A DNA stretch of 10,320 nucleotides from Pinisolibacter sp040275425. GTDB taxonomy: Bacteria > Pseudomonadota > Alphaproteobacteria > Rhizobiales > Ancalomicrobiaceae. Position 1 is the stretch's first letter; each line of letters begins with the position of its first letter. The stretch is taken from the NCBI GenBank assembly GCA_040275425.1, contig JBEOKB010000103.1, positions 1-10,320 on the forward strand, in the 5' to 3' direction. Of the stretch, positions 1 to 6,080 are shown piece by piece. A model generated the notes under the pieces. The model did no database searches and was not told where the DNA came from. It saw nothing but the letters and a program-made list of their open reading frames with translations. The position numbers were made by a program, and so were the translations under genes.

Positions 1-1017
1 TGGGCCGACAGGTGATGCTCGATGCCGCCGATCTCGCTCGCGTTCGCGAAGTGCCCCGCGCAGCACCCGCCGCGCCCACGGCCCCTCGTCCCCGGCGATC
101 CTGAGCGCCAGCCCGCGCATCGACACCGCGAAGGCGGCGAGCGCCGACACCGTGAGCCCGGTGCCGAGCGCCATCGCCAGCACCGAGGCGACGCCTGCGA
201 TCGGCATGCTCTGGGCGAAGGCGAACACCAGCACGATCAGCGCGCCGGTACAGGGCCGGATACCCACCGCCCCGATCGCCGACAGCGCCCGCTTCCAGTC
301 GAGCGGCCCCTTGACCAGCTCGGGCGGCGGCATGTGGGCGACGCCGCAGGCGCACGCCGCCGCCACCGCCGCCGGATCTCCGCCGATGGCGCAGTCGACC
401 ACGTCCGCCTCGCTCGCCGTCACGGCGGCCGCCCGCCGCCGCTCCCGCCACGACGCCAGCGCCGGCGAGACGATCTTGGTCCAGGCGAGCCACAGACCGA
501 GGGTCAGGATCGCCGCCGCGCTGGTGCGCTCGAGCGCCGTGGTCGCGTCGGTCATCTGCACGGCGGTGAGGTGAAACAGCCGGATCGCCGCCGCCACGAA
601 CACGATCGCCACCAGCCCCTGCACCAGCGCCGAGACGAAGGCGAGCACGATGCCCCGCTTCAGCGTCTCGTCGGCCGCCAGCACGTAGGAGGTGATCACC
701 GCCTTGCCGTGGCCCGGACCGGCGGCATGGAACACGCCGTAGCCGAACGACAGCGCCACCATCCACCACCCGGCCGACGGATTGCCGCGCATCGCCTTCA
801 GCCCGGCCGTCATCGCCCGGTAGAACTCGTTCTGCTTGGCCGCCACCCAGGCGAACACGCCCCCGCCCGACGGCGAGCCGAGCCCCTGCTCGGGCGAGCC
901 CACCCCGAACGGCCCCGCCTGCGCCGACGCCGGCTCGACCGCGAGCCCGACTCCCGCCGCGACGACTAGCGCCGCCACGATCCACATCGCCGTCGTCGAG
1001 GCGGCGCGCGCGCTCAT
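1..1017 (-). CDS. NicO/RcnA-family nickel/cobalt exporter, 3' end beyond the window
   Basis: Integral inner-membrane protein expected to export Ni2+/Co2+. The first residues form a hydrophobic signal/anchor (about 10-34, ending near ASAQA). Two signature motifs of the NicO family are clear: HAAGPGHGKAVI (residues 97-108) in one membrane segment and GIRPCTGALIVLVFA (252-266) in a later one. A cysteine/histidine-containing loop (CACGVAH, about 223-229) lies between them. The ATG overlaps the TGA of the upstream DUF1007 gene as ATGA, indicating translational coupling. NicO and DUF1007 genes are commonly neighbours, which supports a shared metal role. The gene is open at the left edge. From about residue 321 the frame loses its G/C third-position bias and becomes Arg-rich, while another minus-strand frame gains that bias, so a frameshift near 54-57 is possible. 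Family call is firm; metal specificity is inferred. Confidence 0.88.
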   Translation of the reverse strand, partial: MSARAASTTAMWIVAALVVAAGVGLAVEPASAQAGPFGVGSPEQGLGSPSGGGVFAWVAAKQNEFYRAMTAGLKAMRGNPSAGWWMVALSFGYGVFHAAGPGHGKAVITSYVLAADETLKRGIVLAFVSALVQGLVAIVFVAAAIRLFHLTAVQMTDATTALERTSAAAILTLGLWLAWTKIVSPALASWRERRRAAAVTASEADVVDCAIGGDPAAVAAACACGVAHMPPPELVKGPLDWKRALSAIGAVGIRPCTGALIVLVFAFAQSMPIAGVASVLAMALGTGLTVSALAAFAVSMRGLALRIAGDEGPWARRVLRGALRERERDRRHRASPVGP

Positions 1018-1691
1018 GGGCACTTCACCGTGATTCGGTTGGAGAGCTGCGCCGTGAGCGACCGCAGCGAGGTCGGCAACTCGCGCTCGCTCGCCGGGAT
1101 CTGACCGAGAATCGCCGCCGTCGCCTCGTCCGGCGCGCCCTTGCGCTTCAGATCGACGGAGCAGCTCGCCGGCGCCCCTTCGGCCACCACCGGCTTGTCC
1201 TCGACCATCGAGAAGTCGACGAAATAGCCCGGATCGAACACGTCGATCGTCACCCCGTCCTTGCCCGGCACCACCGGCTGCATCATCTGCAGCGTGAAGA
1301 ACAGCGTCAGATAGCCGTCGTTCGACTCCAGCCGGTAGTCGGACGGCAGCTTGAGCCCCAGCCGCCTGCCGCCCTGTCGCGGGAGGGTGAAGTAGTCGTA
1401 GTCCTTGAGCGAATCGACGTTGACCTTGGCCAGCCCGGCCAGTTCCTCGACCGACAGGATGCCGTCGCCGTTGGCGTCGAGCCCCTGACTGGCGAAGGCG
1501 GAGAAGGCGTCGTCGAAGCGCCAGATCTGCCGGATCGCAGAGATCCGCCCCTCGCCGTCGAACACCACCTGGGTGCGCGCGTCGACGTAGACGTGCGGAT
1601 GGGCCAGAGCCGCGCTCGTGCCCGCCGCCGCGATCAGCGCCGCGCCGACGACCGACCGTCGCGCCCGCCGAAGAAGTCCCGTGATCGTCAT
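1014..1691 (-). CDS. DUF1007 family periplasmic protein, metal-transport partner
   Basis: A 225-residue exported protein of the DUF1007 family (COG3683), usually encoded beside NicO-type nickel/cobalt transporters. Residues 8-30 are an Arg-rich n-region, hydrophobic core and ALA cleavage site. The mature protein then begins HPHVYVDA, the typical histidine-containing start of this family and a likely metal ligand. Residues 72-83 form a canonical EF-hand-like loop (D72, N74, D76, G77, S80, E83). Cys177 and Cys224 could form a periplasmic disulfide. I chose the ATG at 1691 because a GGAAGG lies upstream and the signal peptide then has normal length. A GTG at 1745 would add 18 residues and place the signal peptide internally. 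The stop overlaps the exporter start (ATGA), so the two are co-translated. The biochemical role is inferred from context. Confidence 0.88.
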   Translation of the reverse strand: MTITGLLRRARRSVVGAALIAAAGTSAALAHPHVYVDARTQVVFDGEGRISAIRQIWRFDDAFSAFASQGLDANGDGILSVEELAGLAKVNVDSLKDYDYFTLPRQGGRRLGLKLPSDYRLESNDGYLTLFFTLQMMQPVVPGKDGVTIDVFDPGYFVDFSMVEDKPVVAEGAPASCSVDLKRKGAPDEATAAILGQIPASERELPTSLRSLTAQLSNRITVKCP

Positions 1692-1760
1692 CGTTCTCGC
1701 CTTCCCGCGCGCCGTCCCGGCCGCAATCGTTCGATTCTGGCGCACTGCCCCACCCCGCGT

Positions 1761-2669
1761 CTAGAGACACGGGTCGCGCCGCCGCCGCTTCTCGAACCAG
1801 TCGACCAGAAAGTCCACGAAGACTCGAACCTTGCCGGAAAGATGGCGGCGATGGGGATAGACCGCGTTGATGGTCAGTCCCTTGATCTCGTGATTGTAGA
1901 GGACGGTCTCGAGCCGCCCCTCCTCGATCGCCCGCGCCACCGCCCACAACGGCACGCGCGCGATGCCGAGCCCCGCCAGCGCCGCCTCCGCCACCACGAA
2001 CGGCGAGTTGACGTTGACCCTGGGCGTCACCGCCACCACCACCCGTTTGCCGTCGACGTCGTAGGACCAGTTCTGCCAGTTGCGCTGATTGGTGTCGGCG
2101 ATCACCGTCGCCCCGGCGAGATCGCCCGGCGTCTGCGGTCGCCCGTGCGCGTCGAGCCAGGCCGGCGTCGCGCAGGTCACCACCCGGAACGCCCCCAGCC
2201 GCCGCGCGATCAGGCTCGAATCGAGCGGCTCGGAGATGCGGATCGCCACGTCGAACCCCTCCTCGACCAGATCGACGAAGCGATCGTCGAGCCTGAGGTC
2301 GACCGAGATCTCCGGATGCAACGCGATGAACTCCACCACCGCCCCGCCCAGCTCCGCGTCGCCGAAGGAGCGCGGCGCCGACACTCGCAGGAGGCCGCGC
2401 GCCCGGGCGTGGTCGTCGCGCACCGAGGCGGTCAGCTCCTCGATCCGCTGCAGGATCTCCACCGCCTCGCGATGATAGGCCTGCCCCGCCTCGGTCGGCG
2501 CGAGCTGACGCGTGGTGCGGTTGAGCAGACGCACGCCGAGCTCGTCCTCGAGATCGCGCACGTATTTGGAGAGCAACGCCTTCGACTTGCCGGCCCGCCG
2601 CGCCGCCGCCGAGAACCCGCCCGCCTCCATCACCTGGACGAAGGCCTGCATGCGCGTGAGGGTGTCCAT
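1761..2669 (-). CDS. LysR-family transcriptional regulator (CrgA-like subgroup)
   Basis: A 302-residue LysR regulator of standard length. Residues 1-60 form the winged helix-turn-helix: MDTLTRMQAFVQVMEAGGFS, then SAAARRAGKSKALLSKYVRDLE with the recognition helix, then LGVRLLNRTTRQLAPTEAG. Residues about 90-295 are the substrate-binding-like effector domain, including the FDVAIRISEPLDSSLIARRLG stretch typical of the CrgA-like branch. The ATG at 2669 has GGAG about seven bases upstream and matches the usual family N-terminus. The frame stays open to an ATG at 2849, but that would add 60 atypical residues. The gene ends about 70 bases before the DUF1007 start on the same strand and is divergent from the ornithine decarboxylase unit. 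It could control either neighbour; the ligand cannot be read from the sequence. Confidence 0.92.
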   Translation of the reverse strand: MDTLTRMQAFVQVMEAGGFSAAARRAGKSKALLSKYVRDLEDELGVRLLNRTTRQLAPTEAGQAYHREAVEILQRIEELTASVRDDHARARGLLRVSAPRSFGDAELGGAVVEFIALHPEISVDLRLDDRFVDLVEEGFDVAIRISEPLDSSLIARRLGAFRVVTCATPAWLDAHGRPQTPGDLAGATVIADTNQRNWQNWSYDVDGKRVVVAVTPRVNVNSPFVVAEAALAGLGIARVPLWAVARAIEEGRLETVLYNHEIKGLTINAVYPHRRHLSGKVRVFVDFLVDWFEKRRRRDPCL

Positions 2670-2704
2670 CGACCGCTCCGAATCTCCGATCAGGCACGCC
2701 TCAG

Positions 2705-2733
2705 ATGTAGCCCATCGCCCCGGTTTCGGCGAG
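2705..2733 (-). promoter_or_regulatory. Candidate promoter of the LysR gene
   Basis: On the minus strand CTCGCC (2733-2728) and CTACAT (2710-2705) are separated by exactly 17 bases. This resembles the alphaproteobacterial housekeeping consensus CTTGAC-N17-CTATAT. It lies about 35 bases upstream of the ATG. The -35 box is weak, so this is a modest call. Confidence 0.35.
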
Positions 2734-2859
2734 GCGCGCGCCATCGCCCGCCCGCGCCCCGAAACGCCCCGTCCGCGCAGGGGGAAAGTCGCGAAATTCG
2801 CCATGCCCGCCAGAGGCTTGCCGCAGCGCCGCGACATCGCGTCCGTCATGAAGAAATCA

Positions 2860-2888
2860 CTTGTGTCACATGTCGAAAGACCCTATAT
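2860..2888 (+). promoter_or_regulatory. Promoter of the ornithine decarboxylase leader transcript
   Basis: CTTGTG (2860-2865) and CTATAT (2883-2888) are separated by 17 bases, close to the alphaproteobacterial sigma-70-type consensus with a perfect -10. Transcription would start near 2895. That leaves a leader of roughly 550 bases before the decarboxylase ATG, just upstream of the structured RNA described next. A 15-base imperfect dyad (2859-2873) overlaps the -35 box and could be an operator. Confidence 0.62.
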
Positions 2889-2895
2889 CGCGGTT

Positions 2896-3120
2896 GCCCA
2901 AATTCGCACGTGCCTGTGGCCGCGTGCCGGTCGGTGGACCACCCGAGACAAGAGGCTCGGACCTACCGGGGCAACCGGCAGCCGGAGTTAACCGGCGCAC
3001 CTCGTGTCTCACACGGGGGACGTGGCTTGAAGCAACGACGTAGAGGGCTTTTTTGGTCTCTGCCGGCTCGTCCAAAGGCCGGGGTTACTGAAGAGGCAAC
3101 TACTTCCTTGCCGGCGTGCG
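2896..3120 (+). ncRNA. speF-type leader RNA upstream of ornithine decarboxylase
   Basis: The transcript start and downstream gene match the speF RNA motif, a conserved structured leader known upstream of alphaproteobacterial ornithine decarboxylase genes. Visible elements, in order: a CCGAG/CTCGG hairpin (about 2943-2960), CCGG-GGCAA-CCGG (2966-2978), GCCGG-AGTTAA-CCGGC (2981-2996), an 8-bp CCTCGTGT/ACACGGGG hairpin (3000-3018) and an imperfect CGTGGCT/AGCAACG hairpin (3021-3037). A T6 run follows at 3049-3054, then further CCGGC/GGCCGG arms at 3063-3067, 3077-3082 and 3110-3115. The base composition and lack of codon bias show this is not coding. Boundaries are approximate. The Rfam identity is from memory of the motif and its context, not from a covariance search. 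Confidence 0.68.
2997..3054 (+). terminator. Terminator-like attenuator inside the leader
   Basis: GC(A)CCTC (2997-3003) can pair with GAGGGC (3043-3048) with one bulged A. Two inner hairpins are enclosed, and six T residues follow at once (3049-3054). This is intrinsic-terminator architecture lying far upstream of the decarboxylase start. The 5' arm is shared with the CCTCGTGT hairpin (3000-3007), so the two folds compete, as in an attenuator. Termination at this point is inferred. Confidence 0.4.
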
Positions 3121-3389
3121 GACGGGTTCTCCCATCCAAGCCATGGCAGCAAAGTCCGTGATCGCGGCGTGCTCTCGCATGCTTCGTGACCGGAAGGGCC
3201 GCGCCCCTCTCTCGCGCGGGTTCGGGTCGACGTCTCGCACGTCGGCTCATCGGGTGCTCGTCACCGTCGCCGGACCGTCTCCAAAGCGGTTCTGCGATGC
3301 GGGATGCCGCTCCCCGAGGGCTTTCGCGCATCGGTTCGCCGGTCGCGCGGAGGAAACGCCCGAAGACGGCCTCGAGGCCCGACGCGGGG

Positions 3390-3452
3390 ATGACCGAACG
3401 CCGACGCCGTCGTCGGCACCACATGCGCCATCGTGGGGAGACCCGACCATGA
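3390..3452 (+). CDS. Candidate Arg/His-rich leader peptide (20 aa)
   Basis: A 20-codon ORF, ATG at 3390, reads MTE, six consecutive Arg codons (CGC CGA CGC CGT CGT CGG), HH, MRHRGETRP and stop. Its TGA overlaps the decarboxylase ATG as ATGA, a layout for translational coupling. A GGGG abuts the ATG and GAGG lies 12 bases upstream, so the ribosome site is not convincing. The Arg codons also lie in a perfect 7-bp hairpin, GCCGACG-CCGT-CGTCGGC (3400-3417). The alternative is that the Arg run is a by-product of that GC-rich hairpin. Enterobacteria use an unrelated leader peptide, SpeFL, to sense ornithine upstream of speF, so an Arg-rich sensor here is plausible but unproven. An in-frame upstream ATG at 3297 would make a longer Arg-rich version. 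Confidence 0.4.
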   Translation: MTERRRRRRHHMRHRGETRP

Positions 3453-4579
3453 CCGACCGTATCCGTGAATTCCTCCGCACCCGCCGTCCGGACGGTCCCT
3501 GCCTGGTCATCGACCTCGACGTCGTGCGCGAGAAGTACACCTCCTTCGCCAAGGCCATGCCCGACACCCGCGTCTTCTACGCGGTGAAGGCCAACCCGGC
3601 GCCGGAAGTGCTCGCCCTCCTCGCCGAGCTCGGCTCGTGCTTCGACACCGCCTCGGTGCCGGAGATCGAGATGGCCATCGCCGCCGGCGCCACGCCCGAG
3701 CGCATCTCCTACGGCAACACCATCAAGAAGGAGCGCGACGTCGCCCGCGCCTTCGAGCTGGGCGTGCGCCTCTATGCCGTCGACTGCGAGGCCGAGGTCG
3801 AGAAGGTGGCGCGCGCCGCCCCCGGCTCGAAGGTGTTCTGCCGCATCCTGTCGGACGGCGCCGGCGCCGAGTGGCCGCTGTCGAAGAAGTTCGGCTGCGA
3901 TCCGGCCATGGCCCCGCGCGTGCTCGAGCACGCTCACCGTCTCGGCCTCGAGGCCTACGGCGTGTCGTTCCACGTCGGCTCGCAGCAGCGCAACACCGGC
4001 GCCTGGGACGCCGCCGTGGCCTCCGCCGCCGGCATCTTCCGTGAGATGGGCGATCGTGGCATCACGCTGAAGATGGTCAACCTCGGCGGCGGCTTCCCGA
4101 CCCGCTATCTCAAGGACGTCCCGGCGGTGCAGGCCTACGCCCAGGCCATCTCCGACGCCATCCTCGCCCATTTCGGCAACCACACCCCCGAGACCATCAT
4201 CGAGCCCGGTCGCGGCATGGTGGGTTCGGCCGGCGTGATCAAGTCGGAAGTCGTGCTCGTCTCCAGGAAGAGCGACGACGACGACGTGCGCTGGGTCTAT
4301 CTCGACATCGGCAAGTTCGGCGGCCTCGCCGAGACCATGGACGAGGCGATCCGCTACCCGATCAAGACCGAGCGCGATCACGACCAGAAGGGCGCCTGCG
4401 TCCTCGCCGGTCCGACCTGCGATTCGGCCGACGTGCTCTACGAGAAGGACCCCTACTTCCTTCCCGTCAGCCTGGAGATCGGCGACGAGGTCCTGATCGA
4501 GGGCACCGGTGCCTACACGACCACCTACTCGGCGGTCGCCTTCAACGGCTTCTCGCCCTTGAAGAGCTACGTCATCTGA
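3449..4579 (+). CDS. Ornithine (or ornithine/lysine) decarboxylase, PLP fold type III
   Basis: A cytoplasmic PLP enzyme that decarboxylates L-ornithine to putrescine, the entry step of polyamine synthesis; some relatives also accept lysine to give cadaverine. The 376 residues match the alphaproteobacterial alanine-racemase-fold enzymes. Key motifs: YAVKANP with the PLP-binding Lys47, SFHVGSQ with His175, the glycine-rich NLGGGFP (211-217), EPGRGMVG (252-259), GPTCDSADVLYEKD with catalytic Cys324 and Asp325, and GAYT with Tyr356. The ATG at 3449 has GGGGAG eight bases upstream. In-frame ATGs at 3116, 3143 and 3179 lie in the structured leader and lack codon bias. Expression is probably controlled by the long speF-type leader. 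Such genes are often called speF or odc in this group; substrate preference cannot be read directly. Confidence 0.93.
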   Translation: MTDRIREFLRTRRPDGPCLVIDLDVVREKYTSFAKAMPDTRVFYAVKANPAPEVLALLAELGSCFDTASVPEIEMAIAAGATPERISYGNTIKKERDVARAFELGVRLYAVDCEAEVEKVARAAPGSKVFCRILSDGAGAEWPLSKKFGCDPAMAPRVLEHAHRLGLEAYGVSFHVGSQQRNTGAWDAAVASAAGIFREMGDRGITLKMVNLGGGFPTRYLKDVPAVQAYAQAISDAILAHFGNHTPETIIEPGRGMVGSAGVIKSEVVLVSRKSDDDDVRWVYLDIGKFGGLAETMDEAIRYPIKTERDHDQKGACVLAGPTCDSADVLYEKDPYFLPVSLEIGDEVLIEGTGAYTTTYSAVAFNGFSPLKSYVI

Positions 4580-4589
4580 CGCGAAGACG

Positions 4590-4612
4590 GGGCTCGGCCG
4601 CGCGCCGAGCCC
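4590..4612 (+). terminator. Hairpin terminator after ornithine decarboxylase
   Basis: A perfect 9-bp stem GGGCTCGGC / GCCGAGCCC with a 5-base loop begins 11 bases after the stop codon. It is followed by a pyrimidine-rich but not T-rich stretch. It may attenuate or stabilise the 3' end rather than fully separate the downstream acetyltransferase. Confidence 0.45.
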
Positions 4613-4690
4613 ACCCCTCTCCGCTCCCGACCGGCCGAACGCGTTTCGGCACGAGGGTCGTCGTCCACTCGGTTCCCGAGGACTGCGGCC

Positions 4691-5254
4691 GTGCATCACG
4701 TCGCCCCCCTTTCGCTCGCCCACGCCCGCCCCGCCTTTCTCGTCCGCGACGAGCGGCCGACCGACGTCGCCGCCCGCGAGGCGCTGCTCGACGCCGCCTT
4801 CGGCCCGTCGCGCTTCGAAAAGACCTGCGAACGCCTGCGTGAGCATCGCCTGCCCGCCGACGGTCTCGCCCTCGTCGCCGAGACCCCGGACGGCCGCCTG
4901 ATCGGCACCGTGCGCCTGTGGCACGTCGCCGCCGGATCGGCCGGCGCGGCACTGATGCTCGGCCCGCTCGCCGTCGCCGACGACGCCCGCTCGCTCGGCC
5001 TCGGCGCCGCGCTGATGCGGGTGGCGATCGATCGTGCCCGCCGCCTCGGCCACCGCGCGATCGTCCTGGTCGGCGACGCGCCCTACTACGCCCGCTTCGG
5101 CTTCTCGCCCGAGCCGACCCTCGGCCTCGAGCTGCCCGGCCCGGTCGATCGCGCCCGCTTCCTCGCTCTCGAGCTGGAGGACGGCGCGCTCGCCGCCGCG
5201 ACCGGCCCGGTCGAGGCGACCGACGCAGTCGAGACCCTCGCCCGCGCGGCCTGA
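4691..5254 (+). CDS. GNAT N-acetyltransferase, YhbS-like
   Basis: A 187-residue predicted acetyltransferase of the YhbS type (COG3153), transferring acetyl from acetyl-CoA to an amine. The GNAT core is clear: the beta-4 strand region MLGPLAVADDARSLGLGAALM (89-109) holds the acetyl-CoA pyrophosphate loop R100-S-L-G-L-G105, followed by the helix RVAIDRARRLGHRAIVLVGD. The YhbS-typical PYYARFGFSP stretch is at 131-140. The GTG start at 4691 has GAGG about nine bases upstream, and no better start precedes it. It lies 111 bases after ornithine decarboxylase on the same strand, so read-through is possible past the hairpin at 4590-4612. The neighbour suggests an amine or polyamine substrate, but nothing in the sequence proves this. 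Confidence 0.86.
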   Translation: MHHVAPLSLAHARPAFLVRDERPTDVAAREALLDAAFGPSRFEKTCERLREHRLPADGLALVAETPDGRLIGTVRLWHVAAGSAGAALMLGPLAVADDARSLGLGAALMRVAIDRARRLGHRAIVLVGDAPYYARFGFSPEPTLGLELPGPVDRARFLALELEDGALAAATGPVEATDAVETLARAA

Positions 5255-5274
5255 TCCCCGCCCCCCACACGAAC

Positions 5275-5307
5275 GACGGCGCGGCCGACCGCGCCGTCGC
5301 CGTCTTC
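5275..5307 (+). terminator. Terminator after the acetyltransferase
   Basis: A perfect 10-bp stem GACGGCGCGG / CCGCGCCGTC with tetraloop CCGA lies 20 bases after the stop codon. A short GCCGTCTTC tail follows it. The hairpin is strong and the T tract weak. It ends the decarboxylase-acetyltransferase unit before the convergent hsp20. Confidence 0.5.
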
Positions 5308-5316
5308 ATGGCCCCG

Positions 5317-5357
5317 AAAACGGTTCGCCCCGCCGTCCGGGGGAGGACGACGGGGCG
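5317..5357 (-). terminator. Candidate distal terminator of the hsp20 unit
   Basis: A 13-bp stem with a single C/A mismatch (5326-5338 against 5345-5357) and a 6-base loop is read on the minus strand. A TTTT run (5320-5317) lies a few bases beyond the stem. It sits between convergent genes and could act in both directions, but only the minus side has a T run. Confidence 0.42.
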
Positions 5358-5395
5358 CTCCGGGGCTGTCCGATCGGGGCGATCGGCGGAGAACG

Positions 5396-5428
5396 CGCCG
5401 GGCTCGAGGGGGGAGGAGGAGCCCGGCG
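5396..5428 (-). terminator. Proximal hairpin downstream of hsp20
   Basis: A perfect 10-bp inverted repeat, CGCCGGGCTC / GAGCCCGGCG, with a 13-base purine-rich loop begins 16 bases past the hsp20 stop. No T tract follows, so it may be a 3'-end stabiliser or Rho-associated element rather than a true intrinsic terminator. Confidence 0.35.
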
Positions 5429-5443
5429 TGGTCGATCGGGCCG

Positions 5444-5938
5444 TCAGGCGGCGCCGACCGTCGGCGTCGTCTCCGTCACGCCCGCGGCCTCGTCGGCCTC
5501 GAGTCGGCCGGTGGGGGCGGCCTTGGTGATCGGAATGCGGCGCGACTTCAGGACGTCCGGGATCTCCCGAACGAGTTCGATGTGCAAGAGGCCGTTCTCG
5601 AGCCGCGCGCCCTGCACGATCATGTGATCGGCGAGCTGGAAGCGGCGCTCGAAGCTGCGCGAGGCGATGCCCCGATAGAGAAACTCGCTCACCTCCTCGG
5701 GCGCGGCCTTCTCGCCCTTCACCAGGAGCGTGTTCTCCTTGACCTCGAGCCCGAGGTCCGCCTCGCCGAACCCGGCGACGGCCATGGTGATGCGATAGGC
5801 GTTCTCGCCCGTGCGTTCGATGTTGTAGGGCGGATAGGACGGCTGCGAGGATTCACCCGCGCCGAGACTGTCCATCAGAGAGAACAGACGATCGAAACCG
5901 ACGGTGGAGCGATAGAGAGGAGAGAAGTCGACGCGCAT
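5444..5938 (-). CDS. ibpA: Small heat-shock protein, Hsp20/alpha-crystallin family, IbpA-like
   Basis: A 164-residue ATP-independent chaperone that binds unfolding proteins and hands them to the Hsp70/ClpB system. The N-terminus MRVDFSPLYRSTVGFDRLF closely matches the IbpA/class A type. The alpha-crystallin domain spans about 37-130: YPPYNIERTGENAYRI, AVAGFGEADL, LLVKGEK, FLYRGIASRSFERRFQLADH and the signature ARLENGLLHIELVREIP. The C-terminal I-x-I oligomerisation motif is IPI (135-137). A tail of about 27 residues follows it. The ATG at 5938 has a strong GGAGGA eight bases upstream. The frame is open to an ATG at 6073, but those 45 codons fall in the structured 5' UTR. The gene stands alone, with a heat-shock-type promoter and a ROSE-like thermometer upstream. 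Rhizobia often carry several such genes under other names. Confidence 0.94.
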   Translation of the reverse strand: MRVDFSPLYRSTVGFDRLFSLMDSLGAGESSQPSYPPYNIERTGENAYRITMAVAGFGEADLGLEVKENTLLVKGEKAAPEEVSEFLYRGIASRSFERRFQLADHMIVQGARLENGLLHIELVREIPDVLKSRRIPITKAAPTGRLEADEAAGVTETTPTVGAA

Positions 5939-6073
5939 GATGTGTCCTCCGTAAAGTCGAGCGACGCGATCGAAGCAATCGTTGTCTTCCGCCGTCTCGA
6001 CCCTCGGGGCGACGAGCCCCTCGCAGGCGCCGTTCGGCGGAACGATGTCTTCATGGACCCGTTCGGCGTCCAT
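5939..6073 (-). promoter_or_regulatory. ROSE-type RNA thermometer in the hsp20 5' UTR
   Basis: Just before the ATG, TCGCT (5964-5960 on the minus strand) faces the ribosome site AGGA within GGAGGA (5950-5945) across a short loop. It matches the ROSE anti-Shine-Dalgarno consensus U-U/C-G-C-U with its characteristic bulged G. The helix can extend by a C-G pair inside and a G-C pair outside. Upstream hairpins include GGGGC-TCGTC-GCCCC (6020-6006) and CGCC-GAAC-GGCG (6039-6028), giving the multi-hairpin form of rhizobial ROSE elements. ROSE elements are known to melt on heating and expose the ribosome site of small heat-shock genes. The call is by inspection, without folding software. Confidence 0.68.
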
Positions 6074-6080
6074 GCCCGAG

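Noticed and set aside
22..969. 315-codon plus-strand frame over the exporter gene
   Set aside because: It is the antisense shadow of the NicO gene, whose diagnostic motifs are on the minus strand.
2670..2849. 60-codon upstream extension of the LysR gene
   Set aside because: It would precede a perfectly placed HTH start with its own GGAG site, and would read through the likely promoter.
3116..3448. In-frame N-terminal extension of ornithine decarboxylase from ATGs at 3116, 3143 or 3179
   Set aside because: The stretch lacks the G/C third-position bias, contains leader structure, and would make the enzyme far longer than its family. The ATG at 3449 has a good ribosome site.
3186..3452. 88-codon ORF ending at the decarboxylase ATGA
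   Set aside because: Its N-terminal two thirds show no coding bias. Only the last 20 codons, from the ATG at 3390, form a plausible leader peptide.
2963..5053. 696-codon minus-strand frame antisense to ornithine decarboxylase and the acetyltransferase
   Set aside because: It is a mirror of strong plus-strand genes in GC-rich DNA. Its translation is low-complexity and resembles no family.
5939..6073. 45-codon N-terminal extension of Hsp20
   Set aside because: It overlaps the ROSE-like leader, and the ATG at 5938 has a near-perfect ribosome site and a family-typical N-terminus.
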